From Agroathelia rolfsii (Eukaryota > Basidiomycota > Agaricomycetes > Amylocorticiales > Amylocorticiaceae): a stretch of DNA of 64,000 nucleotides. Location: contig JABRWF010000002.1 of NCBI GenBank assembly GCA_018343915.1, forward strand, positions 5,394,001-5,458,000, read 5' to 3'. How positions within the stretch are numbered: the stretch's first letter is position 1; each line of letters starts with the position of its first letter. The position numbers and the translations under genes are program-made. The notes beneath the pieces were generated by a model. That model saw only the letters and a list, made by a program, of their open reading frames with translations. It ran no database searches and had not been told where the DNA came from. Of this stretch, positions 1-11,070 are shown piece by piece.

Positions 1-1512
1 CGCCGACCAGATCATCACCGATTGCTTTGTCGGCTCGGGCACGACACCGACGCCATTCGCACATGCGCTCACGGACGGCTTCATGCGTGCGCTAGGTACG
101 CGACCCGTAGCGCCTGCGCGCTTGCTGGCACTCCACCTCGACGCTGAGCTGAGGAAGGGACAAAAGGGGCAGTCGTCGCAGGCGTTCCTGGACCAGCTCG
201 CGGATGCGCTCGAGCTTTGGCGGTTCATGCCCGACAAGGACGTATTTAGGAAGTGGTATGCGAGGAGGATGAGCAAGCGGTTGTTAATTGGGAGGAGCGC
301 GAGTGAGGAAATGGAGACACTCGTGGTAGGTGTTTTGAAGCAAAGTATGTCTTTTTTTCATTCATCGTCTTCACATAAACGATGATTGATTGATTTGCGA
401 CAGAATACGATCCCGAATTTGGCACGTTCAACAAGATGTTCAACGACCTCGCACTCTCGAAGGAGATGATGGACGAGTTCCGCGTGAAGGTGGTGCAGAA
501 TGAGCGACGGCGGATGAGCACTAGTGCGGATGATAGCACCAGAGATACACAGCTCACAGAGAGTGAGAAAAACATGGCGGAATTGCTTGAGTCTGTGGTG
601 CTCCAACAGAGTGTGTGGCCGTTTTCGCCAAATAAGAAGGATACAATTAATCTACCTCCTGATGTATGTCTATGCATTGTCTCCTGTTTAAAATTACAGC
701 TAACGATAACAACGACGATAGATGGCAAAGGCGCTCGTCAAGTTTACGGAATACTATCAATCGAAGCATAAAGGACACAAACTGGAGTGGACGCATACAC
801 TGGGTCATGCGGTACTCACGGCGCGTTTTGCGACGGGGCCAACGAAGGAGCTAAGTGTAAGCTTGTTCCAGGCTGTAGTGTTGCTCTTGTTCAACGAGCA
901 GACGACACTTGCATTCGAGGATATCAAAGCCGGTGCGGGTATCGGTGCGTGTTTTTTTTTCTGTTGTTTTTTTGTCCACCTGCCAATCAATTCATTCTGT
1001 GCTTTAGAGGACGGGGAGTTGAGAAGAACGTTGCAGAGTCTTGCGTGTGGACCCAAGAAGATACTGAAGAAGCAGCCCGTAGGGAGGGACGTGAACGATA
1101 GGGATGTGTTTGTGTTTAATGACGCGTTTACGGATCCGCGCAGAAATGTGCATATCAATAGCATTCAAGCCAAGGAGACTGTGAGTATCGCTTTTATTTT
1201 TATTTTTTATTTCATACTTTTATGCAAGGGCATATTCTAATGCCGATTTTATGGTAGGACGAGGAAACGAAAAAGACACAGACTGCCATTGAAGGCGATC
1301 GCAAGTTCTATCTTGAGGCGGCGATTGTGCGGATCATGAAAGCGCGCAAGGAAATGTCGTACGAGGCGCTCAAAACGGCGACGATCGACGCTGTCAAGGC
1401 GCACTTTGTGCCTGATGTAAGCATGATTAAGCAGCGCATCTCGAGCTTAGTTGAGGCGGAGTATTTGAGGCGGGATGAAGAGGATAGGCAGAAGTTCCAT
1501 TATGTTGCATAG
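1..1512 (+). CDS. Cullin (CUL4-like), C-terminal part, 5' end outside window
   Basis: This is the scaffold subunit of a cullin-RING ubiquitin ligase, whose C-terminus binds the RBX1 RING protein and accepts NEDD8. The frame is open from base 2. Exons read as 1-344, 404-663, 722-944, 1008-1180 and 1258-1512, joined by GT-AG introns of 58-77 bp. Cullin hallmarks are the stretch around DKDVFRKWYARRMSKRLL, then EDGELRRTLQSLACG and INSIQAKET, which resemble CUL4 more than CUL1 or CUL3. The neddylation segment IVRIMKARKEM and a C-terminal winged-helix ending in FHYVA follow. The N-terminal cullin repeats lie upstream of the window. A CUL3-type assignment is the main alternative, because the tail around AHFVPDVSMIKQRI also resembles CUL3. 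Membership of the cullin family is very secure; the subtype is inference. Confidence 0.95.
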
Positions 1513-2458
1513 GTTGAAAGTTGGGTATAGTGAAACTATGTATGATATGTTCAAGTTCGTATATCGTGGGAACAGTTAAAAAAAAATCTAATCCTCCTAT
1601 TTATATTGCCATCTAATTTTATGGCTTGTATCCTAAAATCTTCTCATCTTTTAGTCTGATTATGGAGATTTGCTAGCGCCAGGAAAAATGTTTTGACTCA
1701 GAAAAAATCTGGAATCGTAAAGTTTATTTTTCGACGTATATACACTTTATCTACATATATCGCTCATAGTCGCTGACCAACAGGATTTATCTAAAACCAA
1801 CTATATAGGGCTCTGGAGAACACTTGAAGGTCACTACACGAATTTTTACTTGAGAAGAAACGGTGTGGAGAAATCAGCGAATTTGTATAGTTTTTGTACT
1901 GTGCCTAAACTTTTTTCGATTACTAGTAGAGGACATATAGCCTATGCTTTTTATTTGGAGTGAAACAATCTGGAAATGACTGAAATCGAGAAACATAGCC
2001 TGGTCAAATACTTTTGGCACCACTAGTACGTCAGAATCTAATATTTACGACAATACACGAAACAGGGTAAGTGAAAATCTGCGCTTTTTTGACGTTTGTA
2101 TGTAGGGTTCCTTCTATTATTAATTGAAGTTGTGGTCAATCATACAAGAGACTAAATGAGAAAATCGATATAATAGAATACGAACGTAGCAACATAACCC
2201 TATATGCACGCACTGCTCAATCAAGCTTAATGAATTATTACTGTCTAAGTCGTTCACTGTGTCGGACATAATAAAGTTACTGACAGTTTCAATTCTTTGA
2301 ACTCAAAGGATTCATTTTTTGCATTGACTTGTAGCATCATTATTTATTACTCATTCATTGCAAGGCAGAAACAGTAAATAAAAAAACCTGTTATGTATTA
2401 TTTTAGGTTTATTCAAAGGACTTATATAGTAGCGTATATGCACTTGACAAACTTTTGG
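1513..2458. other. AT-rich intergenic region
   Basis: This convergent intergenic stretch lies between the ends of the cullin and dehydrogenase genes. It has no convincing ORF, RNA gene or repeat. It should hold both 3' untranslated regions. Confidence 0.6.
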
Positions 2459-3740
2459 TTATATTACATTCTTTCCAATTGTTGCTAGTGCCTTCGAGAC
2501 GTCCTTTGTTGTCAATTTTACTGCACCAGGATTCGGACAATCTGTTGAAATAGATAGGTCTTTCCATCTCTCAATGTTTTCCAGTTCGTCCTTGCAAACT
2601 TGTCCAATTTCTTCCACCGCATCACTGTAAATAGCCGACGTTATTTGGCATTGAATTCTGTTCAAATTGTGTTTGCATATAATTAACCTACCTTCCCAAG
2701 GCTACGCGAAGTGGAAAAGGCTTCCCTGCTGCCATCCCTGTACCCGTAGCTACATCGATGATGCGGAGTGCGGCCAGTTTAGGGTCTCCTACTTGGTTTC
2801 CATCTATACCATGATACAATGTCTTAAAGAGCTCCCGAAGCGGTGCATAGTCGTCTATTTCTTTGGTATCAGCTCCATTATTGGAATTTGAACGTTCTTG
2901 TAATATAGAAGTACGGAAGTGACCCTATTCAATTGTTGATCAGCAAGATAGTGCGGTGCGTAGTTTTGATAATTCATCCAGGCGTACAGGCTCAATAAGG
3001 AGGACTCTGATACCAAGATGGGCGACCTCCAACGACAAGCCATTTGCAATGGCCTCTAAAGAGAATTTGGTGGCGTTGTAAAATGTTATGCCAGGGTAAG
3101 TTATCCAGCCACTCATCGAGCAATTAAAGATGACCATGCCCGATTGCCTAGATCGAAAGTGAGGTAGAAATGATTTCGTGACATTTAGAGTACCAAAGAC
3201 ATCTGCAATCGGCTCGTAGATTTTAGTGTCACATACAGATGAAGAAAGATGATAGTTTGCAAAATAAGTACCTACTGGTATTGAATTGATCATATATTTC
3301 TTGTGGCGAGGCTTCTTCTACCAAACCATTTAATACGTAGCTTAAAACACGATCCCAATTACATTCAAGTTCCGCCATGATATTTAATTTTAAAATAAAT
3401 GATGAGCCTACCCTGCATTGTTTACAAGATAATCAACTTGACCAAAAATCGCGATAGCCTCTTGAGCTATTTTTTTTAGCTCTAGATTAGGGCTGGTAAT
3501 ATCCAAGGTCATTGTCGCAGCACCAGCGACCTTGAGATCTTCAATAGTAGCTATTTTGCGGGCTGTAGCTATTACACGATCCCCTCTTTCAAGCAAGGCC
3601 TGGAACAACATTTGGCATGTTATTATTTCACGGGCGTGAAGATGGAACCTAGTGATCTTTAAATCTAATTGACATACAAGAGTTAACTCGCGACCAAAGC
3701 CAGAGCTTGTTCCAGTGATAAACCAAACGGGAGAGGTCAT
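2459..3740 (-). CDS. Short-chain dehydrogenase/reductase
   Basis: This is an NAD(P)-dependent oxidoreductase of the classical SDR superfamily, with unknown substrate. Six exons on the minus strand (3678-3740, 3412-3599, 3276-3340, 2988-3202, 2692-2924, 2459-2624) join to 309 aa, which is the usual size. The N-terminus carries the Rossmann signature TGTSSGFG (residues 10-17). It is followed by GDRVIATAR, the strand motif LDIT, the NNAG motif, a catalytic Ser in the CSMSGWITYPG segment, and the catalytic YNATK. IEPGHFRTSI is the usual C-terminal substrate-loop start. All introns are GT-AG and preserve phase. The family resembles fungal proteins often annotated as oxidoreductases, and the sequence gives no cluster context to suggest a pathway. 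The intact active site argues for a working enzyme. Confidence 0.92.
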
Positions 3741-4049
3741 TGTTCAAGTTGTGAACGCTATGAGCGGCTATTTGTTATGTATATGAAGGTTGGCTTAGTA
3801 TTCATGCTACAAGGGCAAGAAAAGCTTTATATATACTGACTGATGAGAAGGACGGAACTTTGGGCACCGCAATCTATTATCAGTTTCTTTTTTTGGTTAA
3901 ATGCATGTTATCATAGGTACCCCTGTTAAGCACATATACTTCTATCTATCTATCACTGGCATTAGTATGAAACATATGTCAACACGGAAGCACTACTATC
4001 ATCTGATATTCCACCTTCAAGGTGCATCTGAAACCTTTTTTATAGGGAA
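3741..4049. other. Intergenic region upstream of the dehydrogenase
   Basis: This is the presumed promoter of the minus-strand dehydrogenase. A TATA-like stretch (ctttatatatac) lies at about 3824-3835, roughly 90 bp upstream of the ATG. Nothing else is recognised. Confidence 0.4.
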
Positions 4050-4353
4050 CAAACAAACAATAGACACCTCAGCGTCTGGGGAGGGAGTCTGTGGAGCATC
4101 ACTCTTGGCTTACCAAAATTAGAAATCTAGTGACCTGCGATTTGCAGCTCACACATGTACAAGAATTTTGAAAATAACTATCAAGTGATAGTAAGAGGAA
4201 ACGCCAACCAAGGATAAATACTGATAGGCCGCCAATGCCATATCGCTGAAGTCTGTATAACCTGTGATGTCACAGTTGCCAAATTTAGTAGGCCAAGAGA
4301 ATTACTCCATAGACACCCCCCGATGCTGAGGTGTCTATTGTTTCTTTGTTTGC
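4050..4353. mobile_element. MITE-like element with long imperfect inverted arms
   Basis: The left arm (about 4050-4135) and the right arm (about 4262-4353) are imperfect reverse complements of each other. Both contain the outer block AACAATAGACACCTCAGC, with one mismatch in the facing copy, and a second matching block with CTCTTGGC. The centre of about 125 bp is not palindromic and has no ORF. Length, AT-richness and lack of coding capacity fit a non-autonomous DNA transposon or a fold-back element. Target-site duplications could not be fixed by eye, and the ends are approximate. Confidence 0.65.
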
Positions 4354-6625
4354 TGTAAACGCAATGAAGCTGTTGCAATTAACTACAAAGCACTGCGTAG
4401 GGCTCTAAAGCAGCTTTAGAACTTTGGTCTACTGAAAACTCAGTTAACATCCAGCATTTGTAGAAAACTAGATTCCGTCATTCAAATTTTACTTGGTTCC
4501 ACATTCTGGAAATTACGCATACTGTTCAAGTTTCAATAATGTATCAAATTTGCGTTAAAAATTATACATCTGCTACCAATGAGCACCCACATGGCCGTAC
4601 AAAACATGGCTCATAGCTACTAGAGTGCTGGGTTTAGCAATGGTAGAGCAGAGAATTTATTTGATTTTCATACCATTCTGGGAAATGTGCCGGCTACTCT
4701 TAGGAAATCGTATCTTTATCGCTTACAACATTTAATAGGTATAACTTGCCGTGCAAAGTACGATTCTAGCTGGGTTCTCATTCCTCAATTTCCTTATTAG
4801 GAGGTATTTATTCCACTCTCATTCCTGGTCCGTGTGAAGCACGGGTCACTGCTGGTTCTTCTTTATAGCAATAAGTTCTGAAGTCCCACCAATACATATC
4901 AAATATAGTCCTTTAAATACAAATAAATGCATGTAGTCTTACGGTTGAAATGCCTAGATCAGTAGAATGCTATTTGCATCAATGAATTATATTATCATAT
5001 CAGAAGAAAGTAAAGATCACAATATGATATTATTAAGTCCATCATGCGAAGCTATATAGCATCAAGAGGATGCAAGAAAAGACACACGTTGTGTCAAGGT
5101 CCAATAAATGCAAGACGATAATATCCAGAATGCTCAAAATAGACTGTATCCAATTCAATGCAACCCATCATGACTGCGTTCTCCTTTATAGTATTGGATA
5201 GGCCTGAGGTCATCTGGGTGGCTATCTAAGGGTACAATGTCTGACGTGACCGAGCCTGAGGAAGCCGTTCGGCCCAAGCTGTTCGGATTGCAAATCAATC
5301 GGAACATCATTATTTCTTTTATTTTTCTTTATCATACTGCGCGTGACGCTTCGATTTTAGTTATATTGTTGAGTGAGGACACTGTATAGCATATGACATG
5401 CAATTTGCATTTGTACAAATGAAATGACTTGATTCCATAGAGTACGCATGTTAGTCTTGTTACAAATGACTGAAATGTAAGCTGTTCATTCTACCATTCC
5501 TTTGTCATTGTTTCTTATCATGTAGTAGTTGTTATCGTGCAGTTCCTTCATTTCAACACGTGCCACTGCTGGACCCTGCTCCAGTGGCACGAAATAATAC
5601 GAGTAGAAATAAAAGAAAATCACCAAAACATTAACTCAACAATTTACCAGCTTGACTTTCTACATGCACACAATACCACTAGTAGTAGTGCACTTTTATC
5701 TTGACAGACTTAAGGTTTCTAATAGTATTTAATCACTAGCAATTGTCCATTTGTAAAAGATGACGCTATATCCTATTGTTTGTGAGGTCCATTCAATACG
5801 ATAGACATCTCCAGAACATCTTGCCAGTGTGATCCTCCTGTAATAGGTCGAGACCCTTTGGAGTAATGCTCCCCAGTTTAGTGATACAATCATCATCATG
5901 TCCCATTTGATTTTTATTTTATTTTATTTATTTCTTAGTATTAGTGTGCGACAGGTTTCAATTGCACAAAGGATATGTTTACATTTCTCACTTGATTCTC
6001 TTGAGTCTATACGCTTGTTATTATTATCTTAGGATCATTATAAATACGGACCATGTATGTAGTCTACTAGGAGAGGCCATCAACATTTTATACCAGTTCT
6101 CTCCTCTCACTCCGGAGTTTCTCAGGAAAAGTGCCATTTCTACCAACACTTCTACGTACCGCTTCACTTTAGGTAAAAGGATTGGCAAAAGCAAGTATCA
6201 GGTAACTGTATTCTAGCAGCAAAGTAAGTCACATGGCCAGAACTTTATAATCACATTCAAAAAGAGGGATTTGTCACAAGATTGTAAAATGATGTGGAAA
6301 TGGGTGAGAAATGGAAAATAAAAAATGTGACAGACTTTTGACAGCGATTGTATATTACAGTGCTTACCGAAAGTCTGTTGCACTGTTTGTTCTACTGTTT
6401 TATTCCTTCATACTTCATCCACTTCTACGCCGTTTTGCTTTAGGTAAACATTCAATTAGTAGGATAAAAATATCTAATATATGCTTATAGAGCCAAATTA
6501 AAAAAGCATTTGGTGGTTATGCACTGGTGTGTAAGCCACTAAAAACCGCTGAAAAAAAAAGCCATCAAATGATGCCTTCTGTTGCGCAGTTACTGAAGCG
6601 TCCGCTTTAGTTAGTAACGGCTACC
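4354..6625. other. Gene-free AT-rich region
   Basis: There is no ORF with family features over 2.2 kb. The only structured element seen is a perfect 10-bp inverted repeat near 5559-5591, listed separately. This may be decayed repeat DNA. The 3' part should hold the promoter of the seven-helix gene at 6626. Confidence 0.55.
5559..5591. repeat. Perfect 10-bp hairpin
   Basis: CGTGCCACTG (5559-5568) is followed by a 13-nt loop and its exact reverse complement CAGTGGCACG (5582-5591). It lies in AT-rich, gene-free DNA. The function is unknown; it could be a relic of a repeat terminus. Confidence 0.6.
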
Positions 6626-7795
6626 ATGCAACCCCCTCACTGGCATATGCAAAGTGCTGAAATCTCTTGCTCCGTTTGCATCGTGATATCAGCCGTTCTT
6701 TATGGTGAATGGGTTAAGCATATTTCTGTTAATTTGATATACTCACGTACAATCAACACACTAGGTATTTATTTCGGCGCCTACTATCTATCCGTCTCTG
6801 TCATATGGCACAACCCTAATTTCACTCGCTCACGGAGAACTTTGTACACGTTTATTAGCAGTCTGTTGCTGATATTGAATACTCTGGTATTCTTCAGCAT
6901 TTTGGTTTTCGGCATGAAAGTTTTAGTTCTCAAGAGAGCAGAGTTTTTGAGAAATCCGGGAGGGTACCTTTCTGAATATAGCGGATCTGTTTATTTGGTT
7001 ATTGGAAGCACATCCCAAAATATAGCCATACTTCTATCTCAAACACTGCTGGTACGTTTATGTAATCTTAATTTACTGAATGAATTCCCTTGAATGAATT
7101 TTTGAGTAGATATATCGATGCTATATTGTTTTCGGCTCGAGACTACGTATCATAATATTACCAGGCCTGTTGGCCATAACAGCATTTGGTAAGTTGCACC
7201 TACCAGACTTTCTTCCATAATACAAATGTCTCATAACGTTTTGTCCTCGTAGCTATATCGATGGCACCCACGGGGCTTAATACCAACCTATTTTCCGATC
7301 TCACAAACAACATAGAGGAAGTCCTCACTTCGAGTGGCGTTGTGCTTTCCGCAATTGTCGACATTATAATCACTGCAATGATTTCCATTAAGATTATTAT
7401 CGTGTATTACAGTGTGCAGAAGTTTGTGAATCCCGAGGTGACAAAGCCGTATATCAAAATCATTGCTATATTTGTCGAATCTGCCGCACCGTGTGCTATA
7501 CTGGGGATTATTTGCAGTGTATCCATTCTCAAGTTTGGTCAGGCAATACCGTGGACTGCGGCTGCATTCATATTCTGGACAATTGGTATGGTAAGTTTTT
7601 TTTTTTGGCTTTTTAGTTGAAAAACTCTCTGGATCATAAATACAACTCTTGTTGAAGATGCTGTTTCCACAACTTATTATCCTCCGCATTGCAAACGGTG
7701 TTGCATGGACCAGCACAATGGCACAGAACCTGCCTGTTTGTTCAAGGATATCATCTCAAGCATCAGATGGCAATTTCGGCGCCTCTAATGTGTAA
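6626..7795 (+). CDS. Basidiomycete seven-helix membrane protein, uncharacterised
   Basis: Exons 6626-6704, 6765-7051, 7110-7188, 7253-7590 and 7658-7795 give about 306 aa. The protein is a string of hydrophobic helices with short polar loops and a short cytoplasmic tail. Landmarks are LYGIYFGAYYLSVSVIW after the first intron, QTLLIYRCYIVFGSRLRI at the helix 4 region, and PQLIILRIANGVAW near the C-terminus. This layout (LYG near helix 1, YRCYxVxGS, PQLIxxRxxxGxAW) is that of a large agaricomycete-expanded family of GPCR-like proteins with no assigned ligand. The first intron is 60 nt with no stop, so it could be retained, but the LYG-IYF junction supports splicing. The assignment is recalled from family resemblance, not from a search. 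Confidence 0.75.
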
Positions 7796-8249
7796 TGATT
7801 GGGTAATCTTGATGTTAATATATGCCTTTGTTTGATAAGAAACGATGTGAAGGTGACTGAGATATACGAAAAAGCGATTATGAACACTTTTAAGAAGCAC
7901 AAGTAACAGCTGCAGTATCACCGTTATGGTGGTCGTATAAGCTAAAGTATGCTCGAAGCTGATATTTGGACAGTACAAAATCCGAAAAAATAGTTTAAAA
8001 ATAGATGGATAGGTCCCCCAACCCTTCCCTTGTCATCCTCTGAGGCTATAGATTGCCTCACCAGCACTCTTCAATAAGAATTATGGATTGTAGATGGCTA
8101 GTATTGATGGCAAACCGTGGCAGAATTTATTTGAAAGAAAAAGCCATTAGTCAGACTTGTTTAACCAACATATTTAGTGGTGTGATTGGAATTATGAGTA
8201 GGAGGAGAGAGGATTGTACGTCACACACGGAGATTTAGAGTAGCACCAC
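7796..8249. other. Convergent intergenic region
   Basis: This stretch separates the ends of the seven-helix gene and the minus-strand G-alpha gene. No gene, RNA or repeat was recognised. Confidence 0.5.
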
Positions 8250-9837
8250 TCACTCTAGAATATAGGGGTTTTATCAGTAAAAAAAAAAAATTCATTACAT
8301 GAAGAGAATAGGCACACGGGAATGAGTTAAAGAGACGAGCTCACCTTCTATTGCAGCCTGAATGAAACGCAAGCAATTCATGTCTGGGCTATCCACAATA
8401 CTTGACGCCAGCAAAAAAAAAAATAATGAGTGAATCTAGATAGGGAATAACAGACGGTTGATTATGTATTTACTGAGCGTGTACTCGATTGCTTCGCAAT
8501 CTTCCTGCTTCATGTGCTATATCGGTGAATCGCTTCTTAAAGTAGTCATGGACAACGCAGGCATCGCCCTGTTCGCCATTATAATCGGGGAAATGCGTTT
8601 TTATGTGCGAATTCTGGATCTTTGCTTTGAATAATTCAGATCTTGTGAGAAATATGATCTGACAATCAAGAACAGAATATTTTGAACGCATTGCTTTTCT
8701 CTTATAATAGAACATTCAGGGATGACGTACGATATAGGTGCCTCTGGAGTACATGGAATGTAAAATTTGCTGAAAGGTGTCTATAGCGTACTGCATCTGG
8801 TTCTACATGATAAAGTTAATTCAGATGGAACAAACGTAAATTTAGCGCGAAAAACACCCACCATATCCTCATTCTCAGAAAGTATTTGATTGTAACAACT
8901 CAAGGGTACAAAGAACACCATGAAACCTGTGTCCTCAAAAGTCCGGACCCACTTCCGTCGTCTCATGTCCTGACTACCCGGGTCTACAAACACGCATTCC
9001 CAGCTAGACATGGGGAAGATTATCTCTATTGCTCCTTGGGCTGACAAACTGAAACAGTTGACGGAGTCCTGGCCATCATCTGTCGGTTGATAGGCTGTGT
9101 CGGACAGTTGATCTAAATTGGCAAGAAAATATGCCAAGGCGCGCTAGATAATAGGAATTTCAAGTCGGAAAGGGAAGGAAATCTCCCGTCAGTATAGTTA
9201 GGATTAGAAATAAGTCAAAAAAGCGCTGCTTGGAGGCTGTTACTTCGTTTTGACGATCCGGGTCGGTCTTTGACCCTGCATCAGTCCAGAGCATTTTGAA
9301 TGTATCACGGTATTCTTGAGAACGATGCTCATTGTCACAGATGTCTAGAGTCTTGTCGCCCACAAGCTCAGCGTGCACCTCATTCTCCAGAGACAGTTTC
9401 GGTTTCATCGAGTTGAGTGGATTTTTCAGTCGATCTGTAGGGGAAAGGGAGAACATGCTGGCTGTGCGCCTTGCATTCTCTCCCAGACCCGTCATGCTGA
9501 GAAGAGCGTAATTGCTAAGGCATGTAGACTCAGGGTAGGGATACTAGATACGAGGGCCAAGAAAACCAAGCCAGAAGCTAGTGCCCACCTCGATGAATGC
9601 CGACTTTCCTGAATCGTGAATACCAAGAACGAGCACTTGTATTTGGTTCCTCTTCCTCTTTCTATCCTGTCGATTACGATCCAAAATAGAGAAGAGTCGT
9701 TGAGCTATCTGTCAATCTCCCCACGGAATTCAATGCTAATGAACCTCCGCTAAAGTTTTCTCTATAGCCTCTTGCCTCTGTTTTCCCTTCTTCCTCTCCT
9801 TCAGCGTCGCGATCCCAAGGGACACGCGGATTCCCAT
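8250..9837 (-). CDS. Degenerate G-protein alpha subunit paralogue 1
   Basis: Exons on the minus strand read 9745-9837, 9589-9666, about 9244-9514 (or from 9496), 8862-9143, 8731-8802, 8474-8658, 8345-8400 and 8250-8254. Most lengths equal those of the intact paralogue at 23.2 kb (78, 72, 185, 56 and 5 nt). The N-terminus MGIRVSLG keeps a myristoylation glycine but no cysteine. The P-loop is GIHDSGKSA. The switch I arginine is lost (NCFSLSAQG). Switch II is DPGSQDMRRRKW and NKxD is replaced by TRSE. The C-terminus ends LRFIQAAIEE. Exon 2 to exon 3 does not join in frame by the obvious sites: either there is one extra base in exon 3, or a rarer donor (gtatcc) extends exon 2. The gene is therefore either a pseudogene or a diverged product. 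GTPase activity is not expected. Confidence 0.8.
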
Positions 9838-10719
9838 AACAACTAGACAGCACAGAGAAGGGACGAAATGCAAAGCGATAGATAGCTGAGTAACTCTTCA
9901 AGGAGAAGCAAGAAACATGAATAGTAAGAGAGAGAGAGAGAGAGGAAACAGCTGAGGCAGAATAGTTTCAGAGGCCCGGAGCAGACAGAAGGTATGAGTG
10001 CAAATACAAGTATCGGCAGAGAAACTCTGTGGACCACCGTGGCATCACAACGCCAAGTCAAATATCGTGATTTGAACGATACAGAAACAGCAAGCCAATT
10101 AAGATAGCGCCTGTTGAGCAGCAATGACATTTTCTTTTGTTTCCGCAGAGTTGCAATTAGAATAGCCCTGGAAATGTTGGCACTGCCAAATAGCATTCAG
10201 TCTGAGGCATGTTTTGTTCAGGTTGAAACGCCCGGGCGGCCGCGTTCGGCCAACGATCATTACCGCCAAGGCACAAGTATACATGTATGATAGAACTGAC
10301 AATCTGAGGAACCAGGGCGTACAGCCATTTTCTTTATTGCTGTAGTACCTGCACTAGTATTACCAGTCGTATGAGAATATTGGTGGGTGTTATGCAGTAA
10401 CTCACGTGCTCAACTGAACTGTTTTCGTGGGTTTAAAAAAAAAAGCGGTAATATATCACGCTTCGGTCGAACTCTTCTGTTCCGCCTTTGCTTCGCTTAT
10501 AAGCCGGAAACGTCGCGTCGGCTAATATAGGAGAGAAGGGTAAAATAAAATGCGACTAAAAATGACTTGCGAAAGCTGCTAAGACGACGGCGGTAGCGTG
10601 CAAGTAGGCGATGCATGCATGCATCATCGGTGCATCATCTTTTTTTTTTACTGACGCCGTATTGCAAGAGTGGATACTTATTATTCAAGTGTATGCAAGG
10701 TAGTTGCAGTATGTAGTAA

Positions 10720-10744
10720 AATAATAATAATAATAATAATAATA
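10720..10744. repeat. (AAT)n microsatellite
   Basis: About eight uninterrupted AAT units. A second AAT/TAA array sits in the intron of the neighbouring gene at 11473-11496. Confidence 0.85.
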
Positions 10745-10947
10745 GGGAAATGTAAACTTGAATAATAGCTAAGTGAAGATCTGACTATTTTCTGATAGAC
10801 GCCATGGTATATGATGGATATTTATGATGATATTTTCGGTGGGGACGATCAGGCGACGAGACGGGCGTTGGAAGGCCAAGAAGGCAGAGGTCAGAGCCGA
10901 CCCATAAACTGCACCTGACCCTGGCTGCTGCTGCTCCTCCTCCCCGT

Positions 10948-10951
<4 letters not shown>

Positions 10952-10988
<37 letters not shown>
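10952..10988. repeat. (CT)n tract upstream of the 11071 ORF
   Basis: A pyrimidine dinucleotide run of about 37 bp. Fungal promoters and 5' leaders often carry such CT blocks near transcription starts, so a role in initiation is plausible but not shown. Confidence 0.7.
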
Positions 10989-10993
<5 letters not shown>

Positions 10994-11070
10994 TTTTCAT
11001 TACTACTTGTTCATGGTCTATTTTACTCACTAATACCCCTGCTCTCGTGCTGATCTACCTACCAACATCG

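Larger units (their letters stand above)
9838..11070. other. Divergent promoter region with simple repeats
   Basis: This lies between the 5' ends of the minus-strand G-alpha paralogue and the plus-strand low-complexity gene. It holds a GA tract at about 9928-9943, an overlapping GATGCATGCATGCATC palindrome at about 10609, an (AAT)n microsatellite at about 10720-10744 and a (CT)n tract of about 36 bp at 10952-10988. The CT tract lies about 85 bp before the ATG at 11071 and may be part of the core promoter or leader. Confidence 0.55.

Noticed and set aside
5944..6216. 90-codon ORF upstream of the seven-helix gene
   Set aside because: No hydrophobic pattern or motif consistent with a gene, and no splice partners.
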